In this document: one piece after another, positions 27,218 to 36,541 of the stretch
How positions within the stretch are numbered: the first letter of the stretch is position 1
How the letters are laid out: each line of letters opens with the position of its first letter
NCBI GenBank assembly: GCA_028532915.1
Contig: JAQQAI010000052.1
Coordinates: 1-64,000, forward strand
Direction: 5' to 3'
Length of the DNA stretch: 64,000 bases
Source of the DNA: Sphaerochaetaceae bacterium
GTDB lineage: Bacteria > Spirochaetota > Spirochaetia > Sphaerochaetales > Sphaerochaetaceae
Position numbers and translations under genes: made by a program
The notes under the pieces: generated by a model
What the model saw: the letters and a program-made list of their open reading frames with translations, nothing else
Told to the model about the DNA's origin: nothing
Databases searched by the model: none

Positions 27218-28831
27218 ATGAACAGACGTTTCCCTCAGCTCACCCTCCGGTCGGTGATTATCGGGGTTTTAGGGCTTCTAGTGATCACCAGCAGTTCCAT
27301 GTATGTGGCCTTACGGATGGGAGCTTTGCCGTGGCCTACGGTATTTGTGACTATAGTGAGTCTTGCCATCCTTCGGCGCTGGAAAGACTCGACACTTCAG
27401 GAGATCAATATCACTCATACTATCATGAGCTCGGGGGCCATGGTCGCAGGAGGTCTGGCATTCACAATCCCCGGATTGTGGATGAATGATCCTGAAGCGA
27501 CGATTTCCGTCCCTTCACTGCTGATCATCACAATAAGCGGAGCACTTCTGGGTACTCTTTTTTCGATCGTGGCGAGAAAGAAGTATGTTGAGAAAGAGAA
27601 ACTTCCGTTTCCCATGGGACAGGCCGCGTATCAGACACTGATGAGTGCGACGGAAAAGAAAAAGGGGGCACGCCTATTGTTTGCCGCCATGGGGCTGAGC
27701 ATAGTATTCACAATCCTCAGAGATCAGTTTGCCATCGTTCCGGCAGCACTTCTCCTGTTTTCTGGAAGCACATTGGTAGCCCCTTTGAGCATGTGGCTCT
27801 CCCCGATGGCAGCGGGTATCGGGGCGATTATAGGACCTTCTCTGGCACTGTTCTGGCTCGGAGGTGCATTGGTATCATATCTGGTGATCACACCGGTGGG
27901 CATCAGTGTAGGTTGGTTCGATTCTCTCGCACAGGCCGATGTATTCAGAAGCAATCTGGGAATCGGGCTGATGGTGGGAACCGGGCTGGCGATCATCGTC
28001 CGTTTTGCTGTTCAGGGAATCAGTTCTTTTAGAAATAACAGAAAGGCAGCGAAAGAGCCTTCTATACTGTTTTCTAAGAATATCCGGTACATTTCGCTTT
28101 CTCTGATGGCAATCGTCGTGATCCTGCTCTCGGTCACATCGACAGTACCGTTCTTTGCAGCATTGCTTCTTATCGCCGGAATCTACATTACTAGTCAGAT
28201 CGCAGCTATGCTGACCGGTCAGACAGGGATAAATCCCATGGAAATCCTGGGAATCCTCGTCCTTCTGTTCGTTCAGCTCCTGGCCGATATCACGATCGTT
28301 CAGGGATTCTCCATCGCCGCCGTGACTGCTATCGCCTGCGGTCTCAGCGGAGATCTGATGAACGACACGAAATCAGGGCATCTGCTTGGAACGAATCCTG
28401 CGACACAGATCTTCGCAGAAGGTGTCGGCGGTGTGATCGGCGCGGTCGTTGCTGTCGTCGCCCTTCTGGTGCTCAAGGATTCTTTCGGAGGTTTCGGAAC
28501 CGAAGCACTGCCCGCACCGCAGGCACGTGCTGTCAGTGCGATGGTAGGGGGCCTGTCTCATGTTCCGGCATTCACTATAGGGTTGGTCATAGGTTTGATT
28601 CTCTACCTGTGCCGCCTCCCCTCCGCAACGCTCGGTCTCGGTGTCTACCTGCCGTTCAGCATCTCCTCGATCATGGGATTCGGATCTCTTGTATTCCTCT
28701 TCTTTTCAATGGTAAGCCCTAAAAGCAAAAAGGAATCCCTGAAAGAAAGAACCAGTCTTCTGGCGAGCGGATTTCTGGGTGGAGAAGGGATCACAGGTGT
28801 AGTACTTGCGATACTATTTATGTTATCGTAA
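27218..28831 (+). CDS. OPT-family oligopeptide/metal-chelate transporter
   Basis: A 537-aa integral membrane protein with about 14 hydrophobic segments. The family features are SSSMYVALRMGALPWPTV near the N-terminus, the basic KKYVEKEKLPFPMGQAA loop, and the MNDTKSGHLLGTNP loop. OPT proteins import peptides or metal-siderophore complexes; the substrate here is unknown. ATG 27218 with AAGGAG is the start. A TATGAT box lies at 27181-27186. Confidence 0.88.
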   Translation: MNRRFPQLTLRSVIIGVLGLLVITSSSMYVALRMGALPWPTVFVTIVSLAILRRWKDSTLQEINITHTIMSSGAMVAGGLAFTIPGLWMNDPEATISVPSLLIITISGALLGTLFSIVARKKYVEKEKLPFPMGQAAYQTLMSATEKKKGARLLFAAMGLSIVFTILRDQFAIVPAALLLFSGSTLVAPLSMWLSPMAAGIGAIIGPSLALFWLGGALVSYLVITPVGISVGWFDSLAQADVFRSNLGIGLMVGTGLAIIVRFAVQGISSFRNNRKAAKEPSILFSKNIRYISLSLMAIVVILLSVTSTVPFFAALLLIAGIYITSQIAAMLTGQTGINPMEILGILVLLFVQLLADITIVQGFSIAAVTAIACGLSGDLMNDTKSGHLLGTNPATQIFAEGVGGVIGAVVAVVALLVLKDSFGGFGTEALPAPQARAVSAMVGGLSHVPAFTIGLVIGLILYLCRLPSATLGLGVYLPFSISSIMGFGSLVFLFFSMVSPKSKKESLKERTSLLASGFLGGEGITGVVLAILFMLS

Positions 28832-28850
28832 GCAGGTTTGTGAGGATACT

Positions 28851-29894
28851 ATGGAAGAAACGAGAAAAATGCCCAAAAGCCTGTATGCAATGAGCCCCAA
28901 TGAGCTGCTGGGTGCACTGCAGCTCGAAAAGGGTTTTCAGGGGAAACAGATATACAGCTGGCTGATGAAAGGGGTGACATCATTCGATGAAATGAGCAAT
29001 CTGCCGAAATCATTACGTGAAAGGCTGACGAAATCGATGGGAACCCCGCTCTCTTCGAAGATCGCCGAAGTTCAGGAAGACGGATCGGATGCCATCAAAC
29101 TTGCTATAGAACTGCATGACACGCTGGTTGTCGAAGCGGTGATCCTTTCCGACGGAAAGGGAAGGATGACCGCATGCCTCTCTTCCCAGGTCGGCTGCGC
29201 GATGGGCTGCGCCTTCTGCAGGACAGGGACGATGGGTCTGCAGCGGAATCTGAGCGCATTCGAGATCGTGGAACAGTTCATCCATATAAGAAGCATTGCG
29301 CCCGAAACATCTCATATCGTCTTCATGGGAATGGGAGAACCTCTGGCAAACAGAGAACAGGTATTGAAGGCGATCGAACATCTTCACAACAAAGAAGGAG
29401 CCGATATATCGTACAGAAGGATCACGATCAGCACCTGCGGTCTGATCCCCGGTATCCTTGCGCTGGCAGAATTGAATCTTCCGGTACGTCTGGCAGTCTC
29501 ACTGACCAGTGCCGACAACAACCAGAGAAACGTTCTCATGCCGATAAACCGGAGATATCCTCTGGATGACCTCAAAAGGGCCCTACTGCATTACCAGCAT
29601 ATCATCAACAAACGTTTCACTCTTGAATATGTGATGCTTTCGAATGAGAACATGAGCGAATATCATGCGAAGAAACTCGCACAATTCGTCCGCAATCTGG
29701 AAGTGATCGTCAATCTGATTCCCTACAACAGCGCATCGGAACTCTCTTTCGTCCGCCCGGGCAAAAGGGAGATCTCCCAGTTCACCCGCTATCTGGATGA
29801 TCTTGGTGTCCCGTACACCAGACGGCTGAGCAAGGGAGACACGATCAACGGAGCCTGCGGTCAGCTTGCCGTGAAACGGGAACCTCTTTCCTAG
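28851..29894 (+). CDS. rlmN: 23S rRNA (adenine2503-C2)-methyltransferase RlmN
   Basis: Radical SAM methyltransferase acting on A2503 of 23S rRNA and A37 of some tRNAs. The 347-aa protein has the cluster motif CAMGCAFC, GMGEPLAN binding SAM, and the C-terminal catalytic Cys in NGACGQLA. The N-terminal LLGALQLEKGFQGKQIYSW domain is typical. It overlaps the 3' end of the convergent exported-protein gene by 4 nt and starts 19 nt after the OPT stop. Confidence 0.95.
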   Translation: MEETRKMPKSLYAMSPNELLGALQLEKGFQGKQIYSWLMKGVTSFDEMSNLPKSLRERLTKSMGTPLSSKIAEVQEDGSDAIKLAIELHDTLVVEAVILSDGKGRMTACLSSQVGCAMGCAFCRTGTMGLQRNLSAFEIVEQFIHIRSIAPETSHIVFMGMGEPLANREQVLKAIEHLHNKEGADISYRRITISTCGLIPGILALAELNLPVRLAVSLTSADNNQRNVLMPINRRYPLDDLKRALLHYQHIINKRFTLEYVMLSNENMSEYHAKKLAQFVRNLEVIVNLIPYNSASELSFVRPGKREISQFTRYLDDLGVPYTRRLSKGDTINGACGQLAVKREPLS

Positions 29895-30367
29895 AACTGC
29901 CAGAGAGCCCCTGCTTCACCTGCCATCGAGAGTCTGAACAGTCCTGTCGCGATACTGAAATGAGGATTCGCTTTCGCGAAGATTCTTACAGGAAGGTCTT
30001 CCATCTGGTAATATAGAGCCAGTTGAGGGCCTAAACTTATGATGGTCGTAGTTCCGAACTGCAGGTCGAGTCTTCCTCCCACACTGGGATACAGCATAAA
30101 AAGGTCATCGGATGCCGAAAGAGTGAACGGCAGATGATACATCCCCTCCAAAGCGAGATCGAAATATCCTGAACCGGGAAAGAGATTCTTGAAACCTAAT
30201 GAAACGGCCGCACTTGCTGCTCCGAAATTGTAATCACCGACGACAGTAAAGGAAAAGGGAGCTCCGACAGATGCTCCGACTGCTATTCCTTCTCTCATCT
30301 GACCTGCGGTGACGGCAGATACGGCCAGTGCGAGAATAAGAACCACTACGAATACCTTCTTCCTCAT
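29891..30367 (-). CDS. small exported outer-membrane-like protein (paralogue-like)
   Basis: A 158-aa protein with a signal peptide (FVVVLILALAVSAVTAG) and a beta-rich mature region ending in GALWQF; the C-terminal Phe is typical of outer-membrane barrels. Layout and motif positions parallel the protein at 26567-27016, suggesting an old duplication with strong divergence. It has its own promoter and converges on rlmN with a 4-nt overlap. Confidence 0.7.
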   Translation of the reverse strand: MRKKVFVVVLILALAVSAVTAGQMREGIAVGASVGAPFSFTVVGDYNFGAASAAVSLGFKNLFPGSGYFDLALEGMYHLPFTLSASDDLFMLYPSVGGRLDLQFGTTTIISLGPQLALYYQMEDLPVRIFAKANPHFSIATGLFRLSMAGEAGALWQF

Positions 30368-30400
30368 ATAAAAACACTCCTTATGTGTAGAACTACATAC

Positions 30401-30429
30401 ATTGTCGGCTCTATAAAAAGGAGTGTCAA
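30401..30429 (-). promoter_or_regulatory. promoter of the exported-protein gene
   Basis: On the minus strand, TTGACA (30429-30424), a 17-bp spacer, then GACAAT (30406-30401). The start codon ends at 30367 with a GGAG site. Confidence 0.65.
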
Positions 30430-30468
30430 GTTTTTTCTAATTTTCTGTCAAATACTATGATAGATTAC

Positions 30469-32253
30469 TTATTTTTCCAATACAGCTTTGATCCTGCGGA
30501 CACCTGCGGAGGAGGACTGTTCCTTCTTGATCCTGAAATGTCCCATCACACCGGTATGTTCCACATGAGGTCCTCCGCATACTTCCTTGGAGAAATCTCC
30601 GACCGAATAGACTTTCACCTGTTCGCCGTATTTGCTGGCAAAAAAGGCGATAGCCCCTTTCTCCTTCGCTTCAGATAGTGTCATCGTCTCCACGGTGACA
30701 GGAAGGTCCTTCTCTATCACCTCGTTGACCATATCCTCCACCTTCTTCAGTTCTTCTTTGGTCATAGGGGCCGGATGAGTGAAATCGAAACGGAGTCTCT
30801 CTGGTGTGATATTCGATCCCTTCTGTCCCACATGATCGCCCAGGACGGTCCTGAGCGACTGATGAAGAAGATGAGTAGCAGTGTGCAGAGCTGTCGTGAG
30901 TTCGCTGTGGTCTGCAAGACCTCCTTTGAACTGCTGCTGAGCTCCTGAACGCGACACCTCCTGATGCTTGGCGAAAGCTTTCTCGAAACCCTCTTTATCG
31001 ACAGTGAATCCGTGTTCCGCTGCAAGTTCTTCGGTCAGTTCGATCGGGAACCCGTAAGTGTCATATAATTTGAATGCGATTCTTCCGCTGATGACGCGGG
31101 CTTTTCCCTTGAGAAGGTTTACGAGAATCTTCTCGAACTCATGCTCACCTTTCTGCAGCGTTGTAGAGAATTTCTCTTCTTCTCCTTCAAGCTCTTTGAG
31201 GATGAAATCTCTGTTCGCTGCCAGTTCAGGGTATGCCGCCTGATACATAGCTATGACAATCTGTGCCAGTTCGGAGAGGAATTTCCCTTCGATATTCAGC
31301 TTCTTCGCATGTCTGACCGCTCTGCGGATGAGTCTGCGGAGGATATATCCCTGACCGACATTGCTCGGAGAGACGCCTCTCTGATCACCGAGGATGAATA
31401 CACTGGTTCTGACATGGTCGGCGATGATCCTCATCGAGACATCCGTCTGCTCCTCATTGCCGTAGGATTTTCCTGAAAGCTCTCCGATCATCTTCAACAG
31501 GGGAGTGAAGACTTCAGTCTGATAAACAGAATCCTTACCCTGAAGTATAGCAATGGTACGTTCGATACCCATTCCGGTATCGACACAGGCTCTTTCCATA
31601 GGAACATAGGTCCCGTCTGCCATCTTGCTGTATCCCATGAACACGTCATTCCATATCTCGAAATATTTTCCGCAGGAACAACCCGGTCTGCATTCGTCAG
31701 AACAGGCAGGTCGTCCGGTATCTATGAACATCTCGGAGTCGGGACCGCAAGGTCCTGTCTCGCCTGCCGGGCCCCACCAGTTGTCTTCTCTGCCGAGAAA
31801 ATAGATGCGATCTTCGGGAATTCTCAATGAAAGCCATTTTGCTGCCGAAACATCATCCCTGGGAACATCATCATCGCCGGCGAATACCGTGACCGAAAGC
31901 AGAGATGGATCGAGTTTCAGAACTTCCGTCAGAAACTCGTAACTGAAATCGATCGCCTCTTCCTTGAAGTAGTCTCCCAGAGACCAGTTTCCGAGCATCT
32001 CGAAGAACGTAAGATGGTGCGGATCACCGACAGCATCGATATCCCCTGTACGTATACATTTCTGATAGTCTACAAGCCGCTTTCCTTCAGGATGATCCTC
32101 TCCCAGAATGTAGGGAACGAGCGGGTGCATTCCTGCTGTCGTGAACAGCACTGTCGGGTCATTTTCAGGAATCAGCGAGGCACCTGAAATCTGGGCATGG
32201 TTCTTTGATACAAAGAATTCGATATACTTTTGTCGTAGTTCATGAGCTTTCAT
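30469..32253 (-). CDS. alaS: alanyl-tRNA synthetase, short form
   Basis: Charges tRNA-Ala and edits mischarged Ser/Gly. The catalytic class II core comes first (motif 1 LTFFEMLGNWSLGDYF), with the zinc-binding editing domain after it (HTATHLLH and CGGPHVEHTG). The protein ends right after the editing domain at 594 aa, so the dimerising C-Ala/DHHA1 domain of most bacterial enzymes (about 870 aa) is missing. I believe spirochaete AlaRS is commonly this short. No ribosome site is seen; the promoter predicts a start at or next to the ATG. Confidence 0.95.
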   Translation of the reverse strand: MKAHELRQKYIEFFVSKNHAQISGASLIPENDPTVLFTTAGMHPLVPYILGEDHPEGKRLVDYQKCIRTGDIDAVGDPHHLTFFEMLGNWSLGDYFKEEAIDFSYEFLTEVLKLDPSLLSVTVFAGDDDVPRDDVSAAKWLSLRIPEDRIYFLGREDNWWGPAGETGPCGPDSEMFIDTGRPACSDECRPGCSCGKYFEIWNDVFMGYSKMADGTYVPMERACVDTGMGIERTIAILQGKDSVYQTEVFTPLLKMIGELSGKSYGNEEQTDVSMRIIADHVRTSVFILGDQRGVSPSNVGQGYILRRLIRRAVRHAKKLNIEGKFLSELAQIVIAMYQAAYPELAANRDFILKELEGEEEKFSTTLQKGEHEFEKILVNLLKGKARVISGRIAFKLYDTYGFPIELTEELAAEHGFTVDKEGFEKAFAKHQEVSRSGAQQQFKGGLADHSELTTALHTATHLLHQSLRTVLGDHVGQKGSNITPERLRFDFTHPAPMTKEELKKVEDMVNEVIEKDLPVTVETMTLSEAKEKGAIAFFASKYGEQVKVYSVGDFSKEVCGGPHVEHTGVMGHFRIKKEQSSSAGVRRIKAVLEK

Positions 32254-32261
32254 AGAAAGTC

Positions 32262-32290
32262 ATGTTAAGCAAGGAGGTAATGATTGTCAA
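32262..32290 (-). promoter_or_regulatory. promoter of alaS, probably leaderless
   Basis: On the minus strand, TTGACA (32290-32285), a 17-bp spacer, then TAACAT (32267-32262). Only 8 nt separate the -10 from the ATG at 32253, and no purine-rich ribosome site fits between them. Confidence 0.6.
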
Positions 32291-32292
32291 TA

Positions 32293-33249
32293 TCAATCGA
32301 ACAGGGAAAGCTGCTCAGATTTTAGAATCGTCTTTCTCATCGTTGCAGAAGAATCAGCCGTCTTGAGGAAGGACAGTACAGCACGGCTGTCCCTGACTAT
32401 CTTGACATTCTTCAATCTGTCAAGGTTTCTGGCCCACAGCAGGGATCGGTCATTGACGGAATCTTCGTAGATATAAACAGACTTTCCCGATTCATTCATC
32501 GTGTGAATACCTTTGACACCCGCACCACCGTCTTTCTCTTCGGTGACGATCATACAATGGCTGACCGTCGTCAGAATCTCCTTCTGTACAGCTATATGCC
32601 ATCTTTGAGTTTCCTGTGACGGGGCAAACGGAGAAATAAGAAGTCCGTGATCACCAATATGATCCTGAAGGCTCCTTATCTCTTCATATCGAAACTGGTT
32701 CAAAGGCGTCGAAAGGATCACCACGATTTTTCCCTTCAGTGCCGAAACAGAAAGGGACGCCATGCTCTCCACGCCCCGGTCAAGACCGGTCACCACGATC
32801 CTTTTATCTTCACATAAGGCTCCGACAAGATCCTTGGTCCTCTTCAGGCCTTCATTGGTCAGAAACCTTGTCCCGGTAACATAGATCAGCTGACGGTCAA
32901 GAAGTGATACATCACCTTTGAGATAGAGAAAAGGCGGATTATTGAGACTATCCGCCAAAGCAGCCGGATACAGAGGATCGGCACAAGAGATGACATACTC
33001 ATTCGTCTTCAGAGCCAGAAATCCTTTCTTTACAGCAAGAAAAGAGTCTATCAGGGAAGAGGAGGGAATACCGAACACCTCCTGATAATCTTCAAGATGA
33101 ATGACCAGAGGATCGCAAAGAGAGAACCGGGCCGCCAGCTGCTCCAACAAGGAGAGAATGAGACCGCTCTCTTTCTGAGTTACCTGACGGAGAGTTTCAT
33201 AGTTGATCGCTGCTGTGATGTTCTGCTCGCTCCGCATGCTGATATCCAT
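32293..33249 (-). CDS. DprA/Smf-like DNA-processing protein, divergent
   Basis: A 318-aa protein matching the DprA Rossmann domain: NPPFLYLKGDVSLLDRQ followed by the nucleotide-binding start YVTGTRFLT. In canonical DprA the latter reads VGSR, and the later GxAxGID and PG-type motifs are replaced here (VTGLDRGVESMASLSVSAL, VILSTPLNQ). DprA loads RecA on incoming single strands in transformation. The changed residues suggest a diverged role or weak activity. No clear ribosome site is seen; ATG 33237 is an alternative start. Confidence 0.72.
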   Translation of the reverse strand: MDISMRSEQNITAAINYETLRQVTQKESGLILSLLEQLAARFSLCDPLVIHLEDYQEVFGIPSSSLIDSFLAVKKGFLALKTNEYVISCADPLYPAALADSLNNPPFLYLKGDVSLLDRQLIYVTGTRFLTNEGLKRTKDLVGALCEDKRIVVTGLDRGVESMASLSVSALKGKIVVILSTPLNQFRYEEIRSLQDHIGDHGLLISPFAPSQETQRWHIAVQKEILTTVSHCMIVTEEKDGGAGVKGIHTMNESGKSVYIYEDSVNDRSLLWARNLDRLKNVKIVRDSRAVLSFLKTADSSATMRKTILKSEQLSLFD

Positions 33250-33355
33250 AATGAGAAAATAGCATGGAACGGGCTAAAAGAACAGAGGAATGAAACCGAT
33301 ATAATTGAGAAGCTCTTTACGTTCATCTTTCGACTATAAGTATGATTCCCTCCGA

Positions 33356-33827
33356 TTAAGGAAGGTTTCCATACGATCCTTTGAAGAAGATCTGATAAAG
33401 GCCCTCACTATTCAGAGGATAGCCGTCAAGTAGATTCACCCGAGTTTCGACCGACTCTCCGGGACCGAGGGTGATATAATCGTCAGCTCCAATTTCCATT
33501 CGATTGACCATGATTCCCTCATACCCGATACTTCTGCCGTCAGCGGTCACAGAGAGACAATCACTCGTGAACATCCCTTCCATGGGAGCCCTCCCAGGAA
33601 AGAAAGGTGACGAATCTGTCAGCTGACAGATTCGTTACTGTAAAGATCAATTCCACAGGTTCTCCTATCTGATAATGATCTTTCTCTGTCTCGACAGATG
33701 TTGATAGATACCGCGTAGTATCTTCTGAGGTAACAAACTGAGAAAAACCGGTTATCGAATGACATGAGATCAGACAGACTACGAACATCACAGTCGAAAT
33801 AGGGATTGTCAGCAATCTTCTGTTCAT
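33356..33827 (-). pseudogene. frameshifted lipoprotein with an M35-peptidase-prodomain-like beta domain
   Basis: Two abutting minus-strand frames form one protein. The upstream part has a lipobox (VCLISC) and a beta-sandwich start ending in FVTFLSWEG. The downstream part continues MEGMFTSDCLSVTADG and GADDYITLGPGESVETRVNL. Homologous domains read W-x-x-P-L-E-G-F-T-x-D. Removing one G from the run at plus positions 33589-33591 restores W-E-A-P-M-E-G-M-F-T-S-D in frame. Either a recent inactivating +1 insertion or a sequencing error is possible. The domain occurs at the N-terminus of peptidyl-Lys metalloendopeptidases; no catalytic HExxH is present. Confidence 0.65.
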
Positions 33828-33945
33828 TCTGCTTCTTAGATTAATAAAATGAATTGACTGTACGATAATCATCGTGAACAGTCAATCGGGAGATTCAGGC
33901 CATAACATATTTTCAGAATAATGAGCATAAATCTGTTTCAATCAA

Positions 33946-33974
33946 TTGCCCCGGTCTTCCTCAGACCGGGGCAA
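33946..33974 (-). terminator. strong stem-loop after the dikinase-like gene
   Basis: Perfect 12-bp stem (33946-33957 with 33963-33974) with loop TCCTC, 10 nt beyond the stop of the 33985-36318 gene. The following minus-strand bases are only weakly T-rich. Confidence 0.55.
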
Positions 33975-33984
33975 CAAGATATTT

Positions 33985-36318
33985 CTAGAAACTGCCTTCT
34001 TCAGCACGATCAATATTTTGCTGTAAAATCAAATCTTCGTGTAGTTCCATCCAGATATCATGGACCGAACCGCACATGACACCGGTGAACATTTTTATCT
34101 CACCAGAGAGGACACGATTGAGAGCCTTCTGTAATCTGCTGTTGTATCTGGCTAGACGGGGAAGATGTTCAGCAAGATTCGAAATAATGGGTTGCCCTCT
34201 TTCCACGATGGATTTGAGCCTATCAAGTTGAATCTGATCATACGCCGTGTCACTGTGATCATTGGGAGCACCGTCTTTCAGCTGCCAGTCGTTGCATAAA
34301 CCTTTAAATTCATTGTTAAGTTCCAAAAACAGCTTGTAGGCCGGCATCAGAGCCTGTGCTAAAGAAGGGTTCGCACTGGCATCCAGCCTACGCTGCTGCT
34401 GTTCGGTTCCTTCGGATGTGAGGGTATAGATATCCTGGGCCTCCATATGGTCGACCCACCCTTTTTTCACAAGATCTTCCATGATGGAGGACGGGACCAT
34501 ACCCACACTGTCCATCAGACCGTCGCTGGTGATATAGCCCCGGATTCTGAGAAGATAGAGTACAAAATCTTCATCGGCTGTCAAAATCATTTCTCCGACA
34601 GGCTCCGCGCTGTTTTCAGCCACCTCAGATGTACAGCAGGCCTCTTCCTGCGGCATTTCGAAATCAAAAGAGATTTTATCAGCACGAACACGACCGGATT
34701 CAAGCAGAGCCTGTGCCGCTGCAAGACGGCTTAACGGGACTCTGAAAGGTGAACAACTCACTGAATCGACTCCTGCTTTTACAAAGAAATCAACTGAATC
34801 CGGATTTCCTGCATGTTCCCCGCAGACGCTGAGGACGACTGAAGGTTTTGCTGTCCGGGATGACTCACACCCCATTTTAACCAGCAGCCCGACACCGTCC
34901 TGATCCACAGTAGCAAAAGGATTGTTCTTCAGGATACCCTTCTTTCTATAATCAGGTAGAATGCTTGATTCGACATCGTCCCGGCTGAAACCGAATGTCA
35001 TCTGGGTTAGATCATTGGTACCGAAAGAGAAGAAATCGGCATGCTCTGCAAGAGATCCGGCCACCAGTGCGGCCCGCGGAGTCTCTATCATAGCTCCGAT
35101 AGGCACGGTAAGTTCTGTTAGTTCAGAATGTCCGTATTTCTCCAGCTCATCGGTCACCCACTTTCTTGATATCTCCAATTCTTTTTCGTCAATGATCAGA
35201 GGAATCATGATCTCGATTCTGGGATGCTTACCCTTCTTAATCTGGTTTGCTGCAGCTGCAAGTAGCGAGCGGACCTGCATCTCGTAGAGACCGGGACGTA
35301 TCATTCCGAGTCTCACCCCGCGGGTCCCGATCATGGGATTTTTCTCATGCAGTCGTCTGACCGCCGCAAGTTCTTTGACCTCGCTATCTGATAGCTTTCC
35401 CTTTGCCTCTTTAGCGGTGAGCTCGAGGATATCGGGAAGAAACTCATGCAGAGGAGGGTCGAGAAGACGAACCTTCACAGGAAGAGTGTCCATAGCGTCC
35501 AAGACCTCTTCAAAATCTGATACTTGAGCTTTCTCAAGCTCCTGAAGGCTTTCCTTTTCTTCTTCTTCTGTTTCGCTCAGAATGAAACTCCGCATCATCG
35601 GAAGTCTGTCTGCCGAAAGAAACATGTGCTCAGTCCTGCACAAGCCTATACCTTTAGCACCCAAAGTCCTACCCATCTTCGCATCGGCGTATGTGTCGGC
35701 ATTCACTCTCACCTCGAAATTTCCTGCTTCAGCGATCTGATCAGCCCAATTGAGAAGGGTCTTCAATTCTTTCGGAGGTTCATGTGAAGAAATCTCGAGT
35801 TTTCCGATATATACGGCTCCGGTGGTTCCATCAATAGTTATATAATCACCTTCATGGATCAAATTGCCGTTGATCTCAATACCTCCTTCCACAAAACGGA
35901 GATCATTTGCACCGACAACAGCGGGCTTTCCCCAACCGCGGGCAACTATTGCAGCATGTGAACATACTCCACCGCGTGCTGTCAGCACTCCTTTTGAAGA
36001 CTGCATTCCCAGCATATCATCAGGATTTGTTTCCGAACGCACCAGTATAACGGACTTCCCCTGTGCTGCCAGATCCACCGCCTGAGCTGCTTCTAACACG
36101 ACCTCACCGACGGCAGCACCAGGCGAGGCAGGAAGCCCAGTGGTAATCGGCTTTGCCTGTGATGTATCGGATGTCAGTCCAGCAGAGTAGAACATTTTGA
36201 GTTTATCAGGATGAATTGATCTGATAGCTGCCGTAACATAGTCTGGGCTCTGTTTTTCGGAAGCTTCCCTGACCGCATCAATAATTACCTGATCGATAGA
36301 TTTCTGCTTTGTTTCCAT
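33985..36318 (-). CDS. PPDK-like protein: phosphohistidine and PEP-binding domains without ATP-grasp
   Basis: A 777-aa protein corresponding to the C-terminal half of pyruvate,phosphate dikinase. An N-terminal fragment (AIRSIHPDKL, then GLPASPGAAVGEVV) leads into the swivelling domain GGVCSHAAIVARG with His121. Next comes the PEP/pyruvate TIM barrel (GIGLCRTEHMFL, IEIMIPLI, SFGTNDLTQMTFG, VCGEHAG). The nucleotide-binding N-terminal half is absent. About 220 extra C-terminal residues include a winged-helix-like segment (YLLRIRGYITSDGLMDSVGM) and a helical tail ending NIDRAEEGSF. It probably works with a separate ATP-grasp subunit such as 39245-40264. ATG 36318 follows AGAGG; an operator copy lies upstream. 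Confidence 0.82.
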   Translation of the reverse strand: METKQKSIDQVIIDAVREASEKQSPDYVTAAIRSIHPDKLKMFYSAGLTSDTSQAKPITTGLPASPGAAVGEVVLEAAQAVDLAAQGKSVILVRSETNPDDMLGMQSSKGVLTARGGVCSHAAIVARGWGKPAVVGANDLRFVEGGIEINGNLIHEGDYITIDGTTGAVYIGKLEISSHEPPKELKTLLNWADQIAEAGNFEVRVNADTYADAKMGRTLGAKGIGLCRTEHMFLSADRLPMMRSFILSETEEEEKESLQELEKAQVSDFEEVLDAMDTLPVKVRLLDPPLHEFLPDILELTAKEAKGKLSDSEVKELAAVRRLHEKNPMIGTRGVRLGMIRPGLYEMQVRSLLAAAANQIKKGKHPRIEIMIPLIIDEKELEISRKWVTDELEKYGHSELTELTVPIGAMIETPRAALVAGSLAEHADFFSFGTNDLTQMTFGFSRDDVESSILPDYRKKGILKNNPFATVDQDGVGLLVKMGCESSRTAKPSVVLSVCGEHAGNPDSVDFFVKAGVDSVSCSPFRVPLSRLAAAQALLESGRVRADKISFDFEMPQEEACCTSEVAENSAEPVGEMILTADEDFVLYLLRIRGYITSDGLMDSVGMVPSSIMEDLVKKGWVDHMEAQDIYTLTSEGTEQQQRRLDASANPSLAQALMPAYKLFLELNNEFKGLCNDWQLKDGAPNDHSDTAYDQIQLDRLKSIVERGQPIISNLAEHLPRLARYNSRLQKALNRVLSGEIKMFTGVMCGSVHDIWMELHEDLILQQNIDRAEEGSF

Positions 36319-36398
36319 ATTAACCTCTGATGAAAAAATGTTGTTTAGCGGACAGATCACTTGCCATGATACATACCACTCAGATAGTTATCTATAAT

Positions 36399-36420
36399 TT
36401 ATTTTCGATAATCTATAATT
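36399..36420. promoter_or_regulatory. island operator copy A
   Basis: Reads TTTTCGATAATCTATAAT at its core, 80-100 nt upstream of the PPDK-like gene start. One of nine related AT-rich inverted-repeat sites in the 36-59 kb island. Confidence 0.6.
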
Positions 36421-36541
36421 ATGGTAACATGAGATTTTCAAATTGTATATCAAAGATTTCAGAAATTTACGCGACTACCTCGTATAAAAACATCTCGGAC
36501 GAAACCGCAGACAATATTCGAGATATTCGGTATTTTCAGCA

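Noticed and set aside
32274-32364. Plus-strand 28-aa ORF with AAGGAGG
   Set aside because: The site is only 2 nt from the ATG and the frame is antisense to dprA-like coding sequence.
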